Below are positions 19,318-28,201 of a DNA stretch of 64,000 bases, in pieces. The first letter of the stretch is position 1. Every line of letters begins with the position of its first letter. The notes below the pieces were generated by a model. That model saw nothing but the letters and a program-made list of their open reading frames with translations. It did no database searches and was not told where the DNA came from. Where the stretch lies: assembly GCF_004364245.1 (NCBI RefSeq), contig NZ_SOAV01000001.1:62001-126000 (forward strand), written 5' to 3'. The translations under genes were made by a program, and so were the position numbers. The DNA is from Streptomyces sp. BK208. Lineage in GTDB: Bacteria; Actinomycetota; Actinomycetes; Streptomycetales; Streptomycetaceae.

Positions 19318-20052
19318 ATGCCCACCAAAATGCTGCGGATCCCCACCCCGGACGGCCAGGCCGACGCCTTCGCCGCCCTTCCCGACGACGACAAGCGGCA
19401 CCCAGGGGTGCTGATGTACGCGGACGGCTTCGGCATCCGGCCCGTGGTGCGGGAGATGGCCCGCGACCTGGCCGGCCACGGGTACTACGTACTCGTCCCC
19501 AACTTCTTCTACCGGCACGGCCCGGCACCTGTGGTCGAACTTCCCGAGCACATCGGAGAAGAGACGCGGGCCGTGGTCATGAGCCGGATCATGCCACTGA
19601 TCGAGGGACATACCGTCGAGCGGACCCTGCTCGACGCCGACGCCTACCTCAGCTGCCTGACCGCACAGCCCGAGGTCAGCGCCGGACCGGTCGCGGTGAC
19701 CGGTTACTGCATAGGCGGGCTCCTGGCGGTGCGCACCGCCGCGGCCCACCCCGGGCAAGTGGCCGCCGTCGCCGGTTTCCACGCCCCCGTGGGCGCCGCC
19801 GGGCCCGACAGCCTGCGCCGGCTCACCGCCCAGGCCCATTTCGGCCACGCCGAGACCGACCTGACACCCGAGGCTCTCGCCGAACTCAACCAGGTCCTGG
19901 ACGCCTCGGGTGTCGACTACACCTCGGAGATCTACCCCGACACCGTCCACGGCTTCACCATGGCCGACACCGACGCCTTCAACCCCGCCGCGCTGCAGCT
20001 TCATTGGGACCGTCTGCTCCCCCTCCTCGGCAGCACTCTGGCCGACCGTTGA
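19318..20052 (+). CDS. Dienelactone hydrolase-family protein
   Basis: A 244-residue alpha/beta hydrolase with the family's Cys nucleophile in VTGYCIGGLLAVR (about residue 137) and catalytic His in YPDTVHGFTM. The acidic member should lie between them. Family members open carboxymethylenebutenolide in chloroaromatic degradation, but most paralogues act on other esters or lactones. CAGGAGAG precedes the ATG at good spacing. It stands alone on the plus strand; no signal peptide. Confidence 0.9.
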   Translation: MPTKMLRIPTPDGQADAFAALPDDDKRHPGVLMYADGFGIRPVVREMARDLAGHGYYVLVPNFFYRHGPAPVVELPEHIGEETRAVVMSRIMPLIEGHTVERTLLDADAYLSCLTAQPEVSAGPVAVTGYCIGGLLAVRTAAAHPGQVAAVAGFHAPVGAAGPDSLRRLTAQAHFGHAETDLTPEALAELNQVLDASGVDYTSEIYPDTVHGFTMADTDAFNPAALQLHWDRLLPLLGSTLADR

Positions 20053-20327
20053 GGCTCCGGCCGACAGCGACTGATCAGGGCCGCTGCGGCAGTAGGGATG
20101 AAGACAGGGAGACGGGGTGGCACGCGGGCACCGGCCGCGCGTCCGCCGCTCCGGCGTCTTGGGCGGTGCCGGACTCGCCACCGGTGAAGCACTGAGGGCA
20201 GCTCGGACACTTTGAACGTAATCGAAAAGATTTTCCTACGCGGGGATATCCGGAAGCATCGTGCTGGAAGGCGGCGTCGCACCGGGCGATGCCGCACATA
20301 CCCTCAGCGCTTCGACAAGGGGAACCC

Positions 20328-20636
20328 ATGCGTTTTCGTCGTTCTTTGGCTGCCGCGGCACTCGGCACCGCGCTAGGAATCGGTACCTTGGCAGCACCGG
20401 CCCACGCTGCCGAGCCGGTCAGTGACACGTCTTCCTCTGCCTTCGTTCCCGTCGGGAAGACGCAGGCTGACGACCCCTCCTACCCCTGGGCCTTCGTGGG
20501 GTACTACTACTGGAACTCCGACTGCCTCTCTGCCGGCGACCGGGGACTGCAGCTGCAGAGCTGGACGAGGTACCAGTGCATCAACGGCGGCTGGTTCCCC
20601 GGCGACGACTACGAACTCTGGGTCATCTGGAAGTGA
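20328..20636 (+). CDS. Small secreted protein, function unknown
   Basis: The 102-residue precursor has a Sec signal (MRFRRSLAAAALGTALGIGT) ending in APAHA at about residue 27. The mature part is about 75 residues, rich in Tyr and Trp (WAFVGYYYWNSDCLSAGDRG), with one Cys pair. Small secreted proteins of this aromatic, two-Cys type recur in Streptomyces; their role is unclear. The ribosome site AAGGGGA precedes the ATG. A 15-bp hairpin terminator follows. About 275 empty bases precede the gene. Confidence 0.78.
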   Translation: MRFRRSLAAAALGTALGIGTLAAPAHAAEPVSDTSSSAFVPVGKTQADDPSYPWAFVGYYYWNSDCLSAGDRGLQLQSWTRYQCINGGWFPGDDYELWVIWK

Positions 20637-20711
20637 GGTCCGAGGACGCCGCCGGCCATCACCCGCTGAGGGAAACGGACATCTGCGGCGGCGAACGTCT
20701 TCGCGGCGTAT

Positions 20712-20745
20712 CGACGGCCCCATCCCCTGCGGGATGGGGCCGTCG
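20712..20745 (+). terminator. Hairpin terminator
   Basis: Perfect 15-bp stem (arm CGACGGCCCCATCCC and its complement) around a CTGC loop. It lies between the ends of the secreted-protein gene and the convergent regulator gene, so it may serve both strands. Confidence 0.8.
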
Positions 20746-20831
20746 TCATTGAGGTCGGCACCGTACGATCCGCGGCCGGCCACTCAGAGCCGGCGGGAGC
20801 GTCGTTCCCGGGACCGCCTCCCGTGCCATGG

Positions 20832-21848
20832 TCACCGGAAGCCTTCCGGTACCTTGCGGGCTTGCGACAGCAGGTCCACCACGGCGTCGCCTCGTTCTGT
20901 ACGGCCGATCCGTACGTTCCGTCCCTCGCGGTGGCGTTCGAGGAGCCCGGCGTCCACGAGGTGACTGCAGTGATGGGTGGCGTTCGCGGGGCTGCAGTTG
21001 AGCAGGACCGCGAGTTCCCCCATGGCCAGCGGTTGTGCCGCCGCGCGCAGAATCACCGCCCGCAACTGGCCGACCACCAAGGACAGCGCATCCTTCGTCG
21101 GCTCGACGGGCACCGCAGAGCTTTCCCACAACCGGCCTATACCGGGCAGCGGATAGCCGATCCACACCATGTCCGTGCGGTCCATCGCGAACATGGAGGC
21201 ACCGGGCCCCGACACGACGGGCACCAGGACCAGGCGTCGCTCATCGAGCGTGTAGGTGGTCCCTTGCGGGTCTGGCAACTGAAGGCTGTCGCCCGCCAGA
21301 TGGAAGCGTCCACTCAAACCCTGGAGCACCGCCTCGGCACAACCCTGCACGAGTGCGGCACCGACTCGCTCCGTCTCCCTGCGGATGAGCCCTTCCGCAC
21401 TTCTCCAGATCGGATGGAACTCCCGCCACACGCACTGGAGCAGACCGACATAGGCGTGGATCCACTGCTGCGGGTGATCCACGACGAGTCTCCATTGGGG
21501 CGGCACGGTGCCGCCGAACTCCGTTTCGAGTTCATCCAGGAGGGTGTCGGGCGAGAGATCGGCCAGCTGCGCGAACTGGGAGGCCGCGTCGCCGTCCGGC
21601 ATACACACCGTCGGGGTCACGCAGTCCGGGATGACCGAGTATCCGGGGGCGAACAGAGGATTGAGCACGGTCGGTCCGACCCTGGACACCGCGGTGCGTA
21701 TCAACTGCCGCCAGCGCCGGGGCACACCGTGGCTCCGTCCTCCGAAGACATCGGCCACCAAGGACAGCAGAGTGGCACCCTGATGAGCCACGAGGGACAT
21801 CCTGACCTCATCAAGCGAGCCGAGACGCAGGTCCGTGTGTCTACCCAT
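20832..21848 (-). CDS. Regulator with C-terminal ArsR-type winged helix (DUF5937-like)
   Basis: A 338-residue protein. The long N-terminal part (about 1-245) is of unknown function and resembles the DUF5937 region found in actinomycete regulators. The C-terminal about 85 residues form an ArsR-like winged helix (LAMGELAVLLNCSPANATHH, then LVDAGLLERHREGRNV). The DNA-binding domain at the C-terminus is the reverse of typical ArsR proteins. It probably represses or activates in response to a ligand of the N-terminal domain. It has no obvious partner gene. Confidence 0.82.
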   Translation of the reverse strand: MGRHTDLRLGSLDEVRMSLVAHQGATLLSLVADVFGGRSHGVPRRWRQLIRTAVSRVGPTVLNPLFAPGYSVIPDCVTPTVCMPDGDAASQFAQLADLSPDTLLDELETEFGGTVPPQWRLVVDHPQQWIHAYVGLLQCVWREFHPIWRSAEGLIRRETERVGAALVQGCAEAVLQGLSGRFHLAGDSLQLPDPQGTTYTLDERRLVLVPVVSGPGASMFAMDRTDMVWIGYPLPGIGRLWESSAVPVEPTKDALSLVVGQLRAVILRAAAQPLAMGELAVLLNCSPANATHHCSHLVDAGLLERHREGRNVRIGRTERGDAVVDLLSQARKVPEGFR

Positions 21849-22149
21849 GAAGTCGCTCGCTCAGGTGCCCGCCCATGCCGCTCCCGTCGTGTTCTCCGAA
21901 GCCCTTGGGGGGCGGCGAAGACAGCCCTGCACAGGTACGCACGTCGCGTCTTCCCCCTTTGCCGCAGACGGCGTTGTCGCAGGCGGCGCCCCGTCGAGCC
22001 GCCGTCGGTTCTTTCTCGTCCGTGGCCCAGGTGACGAGCGTAGGCGCGGTCCGAGGTGCGAGGGCACCAGTACGTGCTCCCCGACTCTCCAGTTCGTGCA
22101 CGACGCGGCGTTAGAGTGGCGACGCGGACGGGAATCTGGGGGTACCCGA

Positions 22150-23083
22150 ATGGCGGACAGCAACTCTTCCCGCTTAAGCGGCGTGGAGCCGTTCGAGGCG
22201 GCCGCTTCGTCCCTGTTCGCTCCGTTGCGGGTGACGGATGCCGACCCGCCGGCGTTTCGTGCCGTGGTCGGCCACACGGACATCGGGCCGGTGACGGTGG
22301 CCCGGATCCAGGCCACCCCAGCGACGGTCATCCGGGACCGTCGCACCATCTCTTCCAGCGACCACGAGTTGATGCACCTCACCCTGCTTCACCGCGGTAC
22401 CGTCGCGGTGAAGCAGGACGGCCGGACTGCCGCCCTGGAACCCGGTGAACTGTTCGCCTGTGACAACACGCGGCCCTACCGGATCATCGGCGCCGCCCCG
22501 ACCGACATGACCGTCCTGTGTGTTCCGCGGGCGAACCTCGGCAGGCACGCGGACTCCATCGGTCGCCGCACTGCGCTTCCCCTGTCCGCCCAGGACGGGA
22601 TCAACAGACTCCTCACCCGGACGCTGTCCACGGCCGACGAGGACCTGCCCGGGCGGCGGACTTGCGCGCACCTACCTGGCCGACGCGCTCACCGCTCTGC
22701 TACTCGCCGCCTTCGCCGACACCACCCCCGAGCACGCCCCCGTCGCCAGCGACCTCACCGACCGAATCCGCGTCTATGTACTGGCCCACCTTGGAGATCC
22801 CCGGCTCAGCGCCGAACGCGTGGCACGCCGGCACCGCATCTCCGTACGCCACCTCCACACGCTGTTCCAGGGCGCTGATCTGACCTTTGCCGCCTGGGTC
22901 CGGCACGAGCGTCTGCTGCGAATCCGCCGCGACCTGCTCGACCCGGCTTGTGCGAACCGATCCACGGTCGCGATCGCCAGGCGGTGGGGAGTACTCGACG
23001 CCAAACACCTCGGCAGAGCACTGAAATCCGAGTTCGGCGAGACCGTGAAAGACCTGCGCCGTGCGTCAGAGACAGTCGAGTAG
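22150..23083 (+). pseudogene. AraC-family regulator, frameshifted
   Basis: The first part (from MADSNSSRLSG, after a GGGGG ribosome site) reads as the AraC ligand-binding domain 2 up to TADEDLP. The frame then goes wrong, while the +1 frame continues with GGLARTYLADALTALLLA and a full C-terminal AraC helix-turn-helix (LSAERVARRHRISVRHLHTL). Dropping one C from the CCCGGG at about 22648-22653 restores one protein of about 310 residues. It is either a recent inactivating insertion or a base-call error. About 300 bases upstream contain nothing recognisable. Confidence 0.82.
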
Positions 23084-23469
23084 GCCGCCGCCTGTGCATG
23101 ACTTACCGATCGCCTCAAAACGCCGTCCTGCGGAGACGCCTACGGCCCGCGGAACAATCCCTTCAGTCACGGGCTGAGGGAGTAACTCCGCATGGAGTGC
23201 CGACTCCACAACTGCCTGCAGCGGGGACAGCTGTTCGGGGAGGTCGTCGCTTTTCCCGTCGCAACCATCGGCGCCCCAGCGGGCGTAGCAACAGGTGCTG
23301 CCTCGGCCCAGGTAGGCGCGCGAGCGGTCGCCCTGGGTTCCACCCGCCGGAATCGGTTCGCGACAACAGTTGGTTGCCACCCGTGGGGCACTCGGCTTGT
23401 CGCAACTGCTCGATCGACAGTCCCCCCCCCCGTCACCTGGAGATCGGGAAGTCGCCCAGTGATTGGTAC
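23084..23469. other. Gap with a 10-base C run and a possible degraded frame
   Basis: About 385 bases. On the minus strand one frame includes a fairly protein-like, Cys-rich stretch (YLGRGSTCCYARWGADGCDG, then QLSPLQAVVESALHAEL) without a clear start. A run of ten C residues lies near 23422-23431. I recognise no family; it may be a remnant. Confidence 0.3.
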
Positions 23470-24042
23470 TCATCGTGAGGACGGGACGGAGATGGTCATC
23501 ATCATCGTCGTGGGGGTGTCACCGGCGTTGCTGTAGGTGTGGGCGGTGCTGGCTTCGAAAGAGGCGCTGGAGCCGGCCGGGACGTGGAAATCGGAGCCGC
23601 CGACCGTGAGAGTCAGTTCGCCCCCCGTGACGTGGATGAGTTCGAACGTGCCCGCGGGGTGCGGGTCGGAGGAGCTGCTGTCGCCGGGCATCAGCTGCCA
23701 GTCCCACATCTCCAGGGGGCCGGGGGCCTCGGCGCCCGCGAGGAGGCGGTTGTAGCTGCCGGCATCGGTGTGCCACAGCCGTACGGCCTGCTCGGCGGAG
23801 ACGATACGGACCGCGGGCCCCTGTGCGTAGTCGAGCAGGGTGGTGATGCTGACCCCGAGGGCGTCACCGATCTTGACGACGGTGCCGATGCTGGGGTTGG
23901 TGCGGGCTTGCTCGATCTGGACGAGCATGCTGCGGCTGACGCCCGCCCGGGCAGCGAGCGCGTCGAGGCTGAGGCCGCGCTCGGTGCGCCAGCGCCTGAC
24001 GTTGCCCGCCAAGGACTGGGTCAACTGTTCGAGGTCCGACAC
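23470..24042 (-). CDS. XRE-cupin transcriptional regulator
   Basis: A 190-residue protein with an N-terminal XRE helix-turn-helix (LSLDALAARAGVSRSMLVQI, about 24-43) and a C-terminal cupin (about 110-185, ending AGDTPTTMMMTISVP). The metal-like motif is in the DPHPAGTFELIHVTGGE region. Members often control amino-acid exporters or polyamine genes. The start is GTG 24042, with GGGTGG upstream. It diverges from a DMT-family exporter across an AT-rich 103-base gap with repeats, so it probably regulates that gene. Confidence 0.9.
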   Translation of the reverse strand: MSDLEQLTQSLAGNVRRWRTERGLSLDALAARAGVSRSMLVQIEQARTNPSIGTVVKIGDALGVSITTLLDYAQGPAVRIVSAEQAVRLWHTDAGSYNRLLAGAEAPGPLEMWDWQLMPGDSSSSDPHPAGTFELIHVTGGELTLTVGGSDFHVPAGSSASFEASTAHTYSNAGDTPTTMMMTISVPSSR

Positions 24043-24094
24043 GATCCACCCACAAGGTTGTTTACTATTTTGGACGTTCCGGTTACTTTATCGC

Positions 24095-24134
24095 ACTACA
24101 CTGAACCAACCTGACCGTCCATTAAACTACACTG
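24095..24134. promoter_or_regulatory. Repeats in the XRE/DMT divergent promoter
   Basis: ACTACACTG occurs at 24095-24103 and again at 24126-24134, 31 bases apart. The paired TTACT-containing segments at 24061-24090 form another loose direct repeat. The region is unusually AT-rich for the window. It probably holds both promoters and the XRE-cupin binding sites. Confidence 0.5.
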
Positions 24135-24145
24135 CGAGGCGAGCT

Positions 24146-25003
24146 GTGACCGCGTTGTTTGCCCTGGCCACCAGCGTCCTTTACGGGCTGGCCGACTTCG
24201 GCGGCGGGCTGCTGACGCGCCGCATTCCCGCCCTCACCGTGGTCGTGGTCTCGCAGCTGATCTCCGCGATCGTGCTCGGCCTGGTCGTCGCCGCCACCGG
24301 GGCGTGGGGCGAGGCAGGACCGCGGCTCTGGTTCGCCGTCGCGGCCGGACTGGTGGGACCGGTCGCCATGATCGCCTTCTACCAGGCGCTGGCCCTGGGC
24401 CCCATGGGCGTCGTCTCCCCGCTGGGCACCCTGGGCGTGGCCGTCCCCGTCGGCGTCGGTCTCGCCCTCGGCGAGCGCCCCGGCCTGGTGGCGGTCGGCG
24501 GCATCCTGATCGCCGTCACCGGCGTCGCCCTCGCGGGCGGACCACAGCTCAAGGGCGCCCCGGTGCAGCGGAGGGCCGTCCTGCTCGCGTTGGTGGCCGC
24601 ACTCGGCTTCGGCACGGTCTTCGCGCTGATCGCCGAGGCGTCGACGACCGTCCCCGGACTCTTCCTCGCCCTGTTCGTCCAGCGCGTCACCAACGTCGTC
24701 GCCGGCGGTGCCGCACTCTGGGTCTCGGTGCGGCGCGGTACCCCTGCGCTGCCCGACACCGGCTTCCCGTGGACCTCCCTGCCGGCCCTCGCCTTCGTCG
24801 GCCTGGCCGACGTCGCCGCCAACGGCACCTACTCCATCGCCGCCCAGCACGGACCCGTCACGGTCGCCGCCGTGCTGGCATCGCTCTACCCGGTGGTGAC
24901 CGCCCTGGCCGCGCGCGGCTTCCTGCGCGAACGGCTGCAGGGACTGCAAGCGGTCGGCGCGGGCCTGGCACTGGCCGGAACAGTGCTCCTGGCCGCTGGA
25001 TGA
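24146..25003 (+). CDS. EamA/DMT-family membrane transporter
   Basis: A 285-residue polytopic inner-membrane protein with ten predicted hydrophobic segments in two EamA repeats, beginning LFALATSVLYGLADFGGGLL and ending LAGTVLLAAG. The family exports metabolites such as amino acids, drugs or purines. Start GTG 24146, with GAGGCGAG upstream; no sensible ATG exists. The divergent XRE-cupin regulator suggests ligand-induced export. Confidence 0.9.
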   Translation: MTALFALATSVLYGLADFGGGLLTRRIPALTVVVVSQLISAIVLGLVVAATGAWGEAGPRLWFAVAAGLVGPVAMIAFYQALALGPMGVVSPLGTLGVAVPVGVGLALGERPGLVAVGGILIAVTGVALAGGPQLKGAPVQRRAVLLALVAALGFGTVFALIAEASTTVPGLFLALFVQRVTNVVAGGAALWVSVRRGTPALPDTGFPWTSLPALAFVGLADVAANGTYSIAAQHGPVTVAAVLASLYPVVTALAARGFLRERLQGLQAVGAGLALAGTVLLAAG

Positions 25004-25057
25004 CCCGAAACCCGACCGACGCGACGAACCGCCACGCGCGCACCACGCAGGAGCACC

Positions 25058-25384
25058 ATGATCACCCGCAGCGACATCACCAGCGCGCTCGACGCCGTCG
25101 GCATCACGTTCTCCCTCGTCGAGCACGAGGAGGCGCGAACGACCGCGGAGGCCGACGCCTTCATCGAGGGCTACGAAGGCGTCCGCACGAAGAGCCTGTT
25201 CCTGATCAACCGCAAGCGCACCGCATGGCCCGCTCCGTCCGCGCCCTCCTTCTCCACGAAGGTTCCGAAGACACCGCCACCACCGCACCGGCCCACTGGC
25301 GCTGGCGGGTGCGCGCAATCACCCGCAAGTTCCGCCGGGCGCCTGAGGGACGAGGCCAAGGGCTCGTCGAGGGCCCGGCGGTAG
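25058..25384 (+). pseudogene. Truncated prolyl-tRNA deacylase (YbaK/ProX-like)
   Basis: The start is intact: an AGGAG ribosome site, then an ATG giving MITRSDITSALDAVGITFSL, and the segment VRTKSLFLINRKR that matches the YbaK/prolyl-tRNA editing domain. After about residue 52 the homology stops and the frame runs into low-quality Pro/Ser/Arg-rich sequence. The family needs about 160 residues, so the active site is missing. Another plus-strand frame from about 25225 reads MARSVRALLLHEGSEDTATT and may be foreign sequence joined at the break. It lies 54 bases after the DMT gene and was probably in its operon. Confidence 0.75.
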
Positions 25385-25390
25385 CCCGGA

Positions 25391-26401
25391 CTACCGGGAG
25401 CCCGCCACCGGGCGCGACTTGTAGAAGGACTCCTCCAGGTAGGCGGCCTCGTGCGGCTGGTAGGGCGCCTCCAGGTAGGCGGCCTCGTCCTCGTCGAGTT
25501 CGACGTCCACCGCGGCGAGCGCGTCGGCCAGCTGGGCCGGCTTGGTGACCCCGACGATGGGCGAGGTCACCACCGGGTTGCGCATGACCCAGGCCAGGGC
25601 GACCTGGGCCGGGGACAGACCCCGCTTGCCGGCGATCTCGTGGACCCGCTCGGCCACCGCCTGGTCCCCGTCGCGGTAGAGGATCCTGCCGCCCTCGTCG
25701 GTCTCGGCACGCGCCGAGGCGGTGTCCCGGACCCGCGTCAGCCTCCCCCGCGCCAGCGGGCTCCACGGGATCACGCCGATGCCCTGGTCGGCGCAGAGCG
25801 GGAGCATCTCCCGCTCTGCTTCCCGGTGGATGAGGTTGTAGTGGTCCTGCATCGACACGAACCGGGTCCAGCCGTTCAGGTCAGCCAGGTACAGGGCCTT
25901 GGCGAACTGCCAGGCATACATGGAAGAGGCTCCGATGTAGCGGACCTTCCCGGACCTGACCGCGTCGTGCAGCGCCTCCAGGGTTTCCTCGATCGGGGTG
26001 TCGTAGTCCCAGCGGTGGATCTGGTAAAGGTCGATGTAGTCGGTACCCAGTCGCTTCAGGGAGGCGTCGAGCTCGGCGAAGATCGCCTTGCGGGACAGCC
26101 CGGCGCCGTTCGGGCCGGGGCGCATCCTCATCCAGACCTTGGTGGAGAGGACGACCTCCTCGCGCCGGGTGAAGTCCTTGACCGCCTGACCGACGATCTC
26201 CTCGCTGCTTCCGTCGCTGTACCCGTTGGCCGTGTCGAGGAAGTTGACGCCGCCTTCCAGGGCCTGCTTGATGATGTCCCGGCTGTCGTCCGCGCCCAGC
26301 GACCAGGGCTCGCCGCCCCGGTCGGGCTCGCCGAAGCTCATGCAGCCCAGAGCGAGGGCGGAGACTTCCAGACCGGTCGTTCCGAGTTTGATGTATCGCA
26401 T
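25391..26401 (-). CDS. Aldo/keto reductase
   Basis: A 336-residue NADPH-dependent barrel enzyme. The catalytic residues are Asp/Tyr in NFLDTANGYSDG, Lys in VVLSTKVWM and His in LYQIHRWDYD. The cofactor phosphate segment IVGVTKPAQLADAL is near the C-terminus. It resembles the YajO/1-deoxyxylulose-5-phosphate-type subgroup. An upstream extension was rejected because MRYIKLGTTGLEVS is the classic start. GAGG lies very close to the ATG. The C-terminal tail contains a short internal repeat (YLEAPYQPHEAAYLEESFY). Confidence 0.92.
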   Translation of the reverse strand: MRYIKLGTTGLEVSALALGCMSFGEPDRGGEPWSLGADDSRDIIKQALEGGVNFLDTANGYSDGSSEEIVGQAVKDFTRREEVVLSTKVWMRMRPGPNGAGLSRKAIFAELDASLKRLGTDYIDLYQIHRWDYDTPIEETLEALHDAVRSGKVRYIGASSMYAWQFAKALYLADLNGWTRFVSMQDHYNLIHREAEREMLPLCADQGIGVIPWSPLARGRLTRVRDTASARAETDEGGRILYRDGDQAVAERVHEIAGKRGLSPAQVALAWVMRNPVVTSPIVGVTKPAQLADALAAVDVELDEDEAAYLEAPYQPHEAAYLEESFYKSRPVAGSR

Positions 26402-26723
26402 GCCTCGGAACCTAGGAGTTGGAGTGCACTCCGACGCAAACACCTTGTCGATCGTGGCACCGCTCCGGGTGCCGTATCGCACGGCGTTCGCCCAGGGGCG
26501 CTGCTGGAAACTCATCGAAATCATGTCCCTGCCGCGGCCCTGGACGGGCCCGTTCTGACTCCTGACGGACGGCTGGGCGGCCTCGGGACGGGGGCACGGA
26601 GGGGGAGCCTGTCGGTGACCTCAGCGGGGTCGCAGCAGCCCGTTCCAGCTACCGCCATACGCCGGTTGACCTCGTCTTTTACTCCCCTCGTTCCTATGAT
26701 CGACCTCGTCGAAAGGGGGCCGG
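26402..26723. other. Divergent promoter region, no gene seen
   Basis: About 320 bases between the aldo/keto reductase and the methyltransferase. TATGAT (26695-26700) is a good -10 box for the methyltransferase gene. TTGACC at 26666 lies too far upstream to pair with it normally. No coding frame is convincing. Confidence 0.45.
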
Positions 26724-27509
26724 GTGGACCGGACCGTACGCACCGTCGAGGACCTTCTCACGCTTTTGGACGGGCTCTTCACATCCGAATCCGAGGCCGG
26801 CCGCTTGGGGACCGGCGACGGCAAGGACTTCTGGGACGACTTCTACACCGACCGGTCGAAGCCGGTCCCGTTCTTCGAGGCGAAGCCGGACGAGAATCTG
26901 GTCGCGTACGTCGACCAGGGGCTGATCGCTCCGGGGCGCGCCCTCGATCTCGGGTGCGGGGCGGGGCGCAACGCCCTGCACCTCGCGTCGCGCGGCTTCG
27001 AGGTGGACGCCCTCGACCTCTCCCCGGCGGCCATAGCCTGGGCCGAGGACCGGGCTCGCCAGGCCGGGGTCGCCGTCCGCTTCTTCTGCGGTGACGCCTT
27101 CGCCTTGTCCACCGCCGAGTTGGCCGAGCCGTACGACCTGGTCGTCGACTCGGGATGCTTCCACCACCTGCCGCCGCACCGCCGCATCAGCTACCTGGGT
27201 CTTCTCGACCGTGTTCTGGCCCCGGGCGGGCACCTCGCGCTTACCTGCTTCGCCGCCGGCGAGCAGGGCGTGGGGTCGGAGCTCACCGATGCGGCCCTCT
27301 ACCGCGAGCGCGATCTGCAGGGCGGCCTCGCCTACACGCCCGAAGCACTGCGGCGGATCTTCTCCGATCTGACAGAGGTCGAACTGCGGCGCATGCGGGT
27401 GGAGTCGCGCGAATCACCACTGTTCGGCGTGGCCTTCCTGTGGACCGCGTTGTTCCGTCGGGACGCGGCTGTCTCAGGCAGCGTGCACCCTGTTCACGAC
27501 CTCGCGTAG
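26724..27509 (+). CDS. SAM-dependent methyltransferase, class I
   Basis: A 261-residue Rossmann-fold methyltransferase. Motif I ALDLGCGAGRNALHLA is at about 73-88, the acidic ribose-binding region is DALDLSP, and motif IV-like DLVVDSGCFHHLP follows. The N-terminal FWDDFYTDRSKPVPFF resembles thiopurine/tellurite-type small-molecule methyltransferases. Start GTG 26724 with AAAGGGGG upstream. The substrate is unknown. It is followed by a decayed transposase fragment. Confidence 0.9.
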   Translation: MDRTVRTVEDLLTLLDGLFTSESEAGRLGTGDGKDFWDDFYTDRSKPVPFFEAKPDENLVAYVDQGLIAPGRALDLGCGAGRNALHLASRGFEVDALDLSPAAIAWAEDRARQAGVAVRFFCGDAFALSTAELAEPYDLVVDSGCFHHLPPHRRISYLGLLDRVLAPGGHLALTCFAAGEQGVGSELTDAALYRERDLQGGLAYTPEALRRIFSDLTEVELRRMRVESRESPLFGVAFLWTALFRRDAAVSGSVHPVHDLA

Positions 27510-27528
27510 GCGCTCGTCCTGAAGTCCG

Positions 27529-27673
27529 GCGAGTCAGCCCGCCGCAGGACCGTCCCGGGGCATGGTCTTCCGGCATGCCGCCGGGTCCCCTTTTGGCGGG
27601 CCCCGGCGGCGTGCTGGTGTGCACGAACAGCGTTGGAGTCGACCAGCCCGATCCAGTCGAGAGCCGAAGGAAG
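27529..27673 (-). mobile_element. Remnant of an IS5-type DDE transposase
   Basis: On the minus strand one frame reads LDWIGLVDSNAVRAHQHAAG, matching the conserved (D)WxxxVDSTxVRAHQHAAG region of IS5-family transposases. After a frameshift another frame reads GGMPEDHAPGRSCGGLTRR, matching the next conserved block (GxPDDHAIGRSRGGLTTK). Only about 145 bases remain, with no ends or inverted repeats. It lies in the gap between two convergent genes. Confidence 0.75.
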
Positions 27674-27677
27674 CGGC

Positions 27678-28088
27678 CTAGCCACGGTCGGGCCAGACCG
27701 GCCCCTGATCGCTCCAGGTGACACCCTTGTTGCGGCACAGACAGAAGGGATGCCCGATCGGGTCCGTGAAGACCTGCCAGCCATAACCGTTGGGGCCGAT
27801 GAAGTCCTGCTTCAGCGTCGCACCGAGGGCGACGACGCGCCTGCTTTCGGACTCGATGTCGTCCACTTCGAAGTCGATGTGGAATTGTTTGGGGTGCTCG
27901 GTGTCGGGCCACTGCGGAGCGCGGTAGTCATCCACCCGGATGAACGCCAGCTCGATCTCGCCGAACCGGATGCCTGCCCAGTCCGCCGAGCTGTCGTCCT
28001 TGATCGGACGGCCCGTCACCGCGGAGTAGAAAGCCGCCAGCTCCAGCGTGTCCGGACAGTCGATGATGAAGTCGGTGAGTCGCAACAT
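27678..28088 (-). CDS. VOC-family (glyoxalase/bleomycin-resistance fold) protein
   Basis: A 136-residue single VOC domain. It begins MLRLTDFIIDCPDTLELAAF and has the paired beta-alpha-beta modules and the late FTDPIGHPFCLCR segment carrying the usual metal-site Glu/His region. Proteins of this size act as dioxygenases, isomerases or drug-binding resistance proteins; the substrate is unknown. A GTG eight codons earlier is an alternative start. No strong ribosome site is visible. Confidence 0.85.
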   Translation of the reverse strand: MLRLTDFIIDCPDTLELAAFYSAVTGRPIKDDSSADWAGIRFGEIELAFIRVDDYRAPQWPDTEHPKQFHIDFEVDDIESESRRVVALGATLKQDFIGPNGYGWQVFTDPIGHPFCLCRNKGVTWSDQGPVWPDRG

Positions 28089-28201
28089 CCCGCGATCTTG
28101 GCACAGGCTCACCCCGTCCGGACCTCGCGTTTCCGCATCGCCTGCGGCTGGTGTGGTCGGCCCTGCGGCGGCACCCCTTATGACGCAGCGCGAGGAAGTT
28201 A

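Noticed and set aside
26666..26700. TTGACC with TATGAT as a complete promoter for the methyltransferase
   Set aside because: The spacer would be 23 bases, too long for a standard sigma-70-type promoter; only the -10 box was kept.
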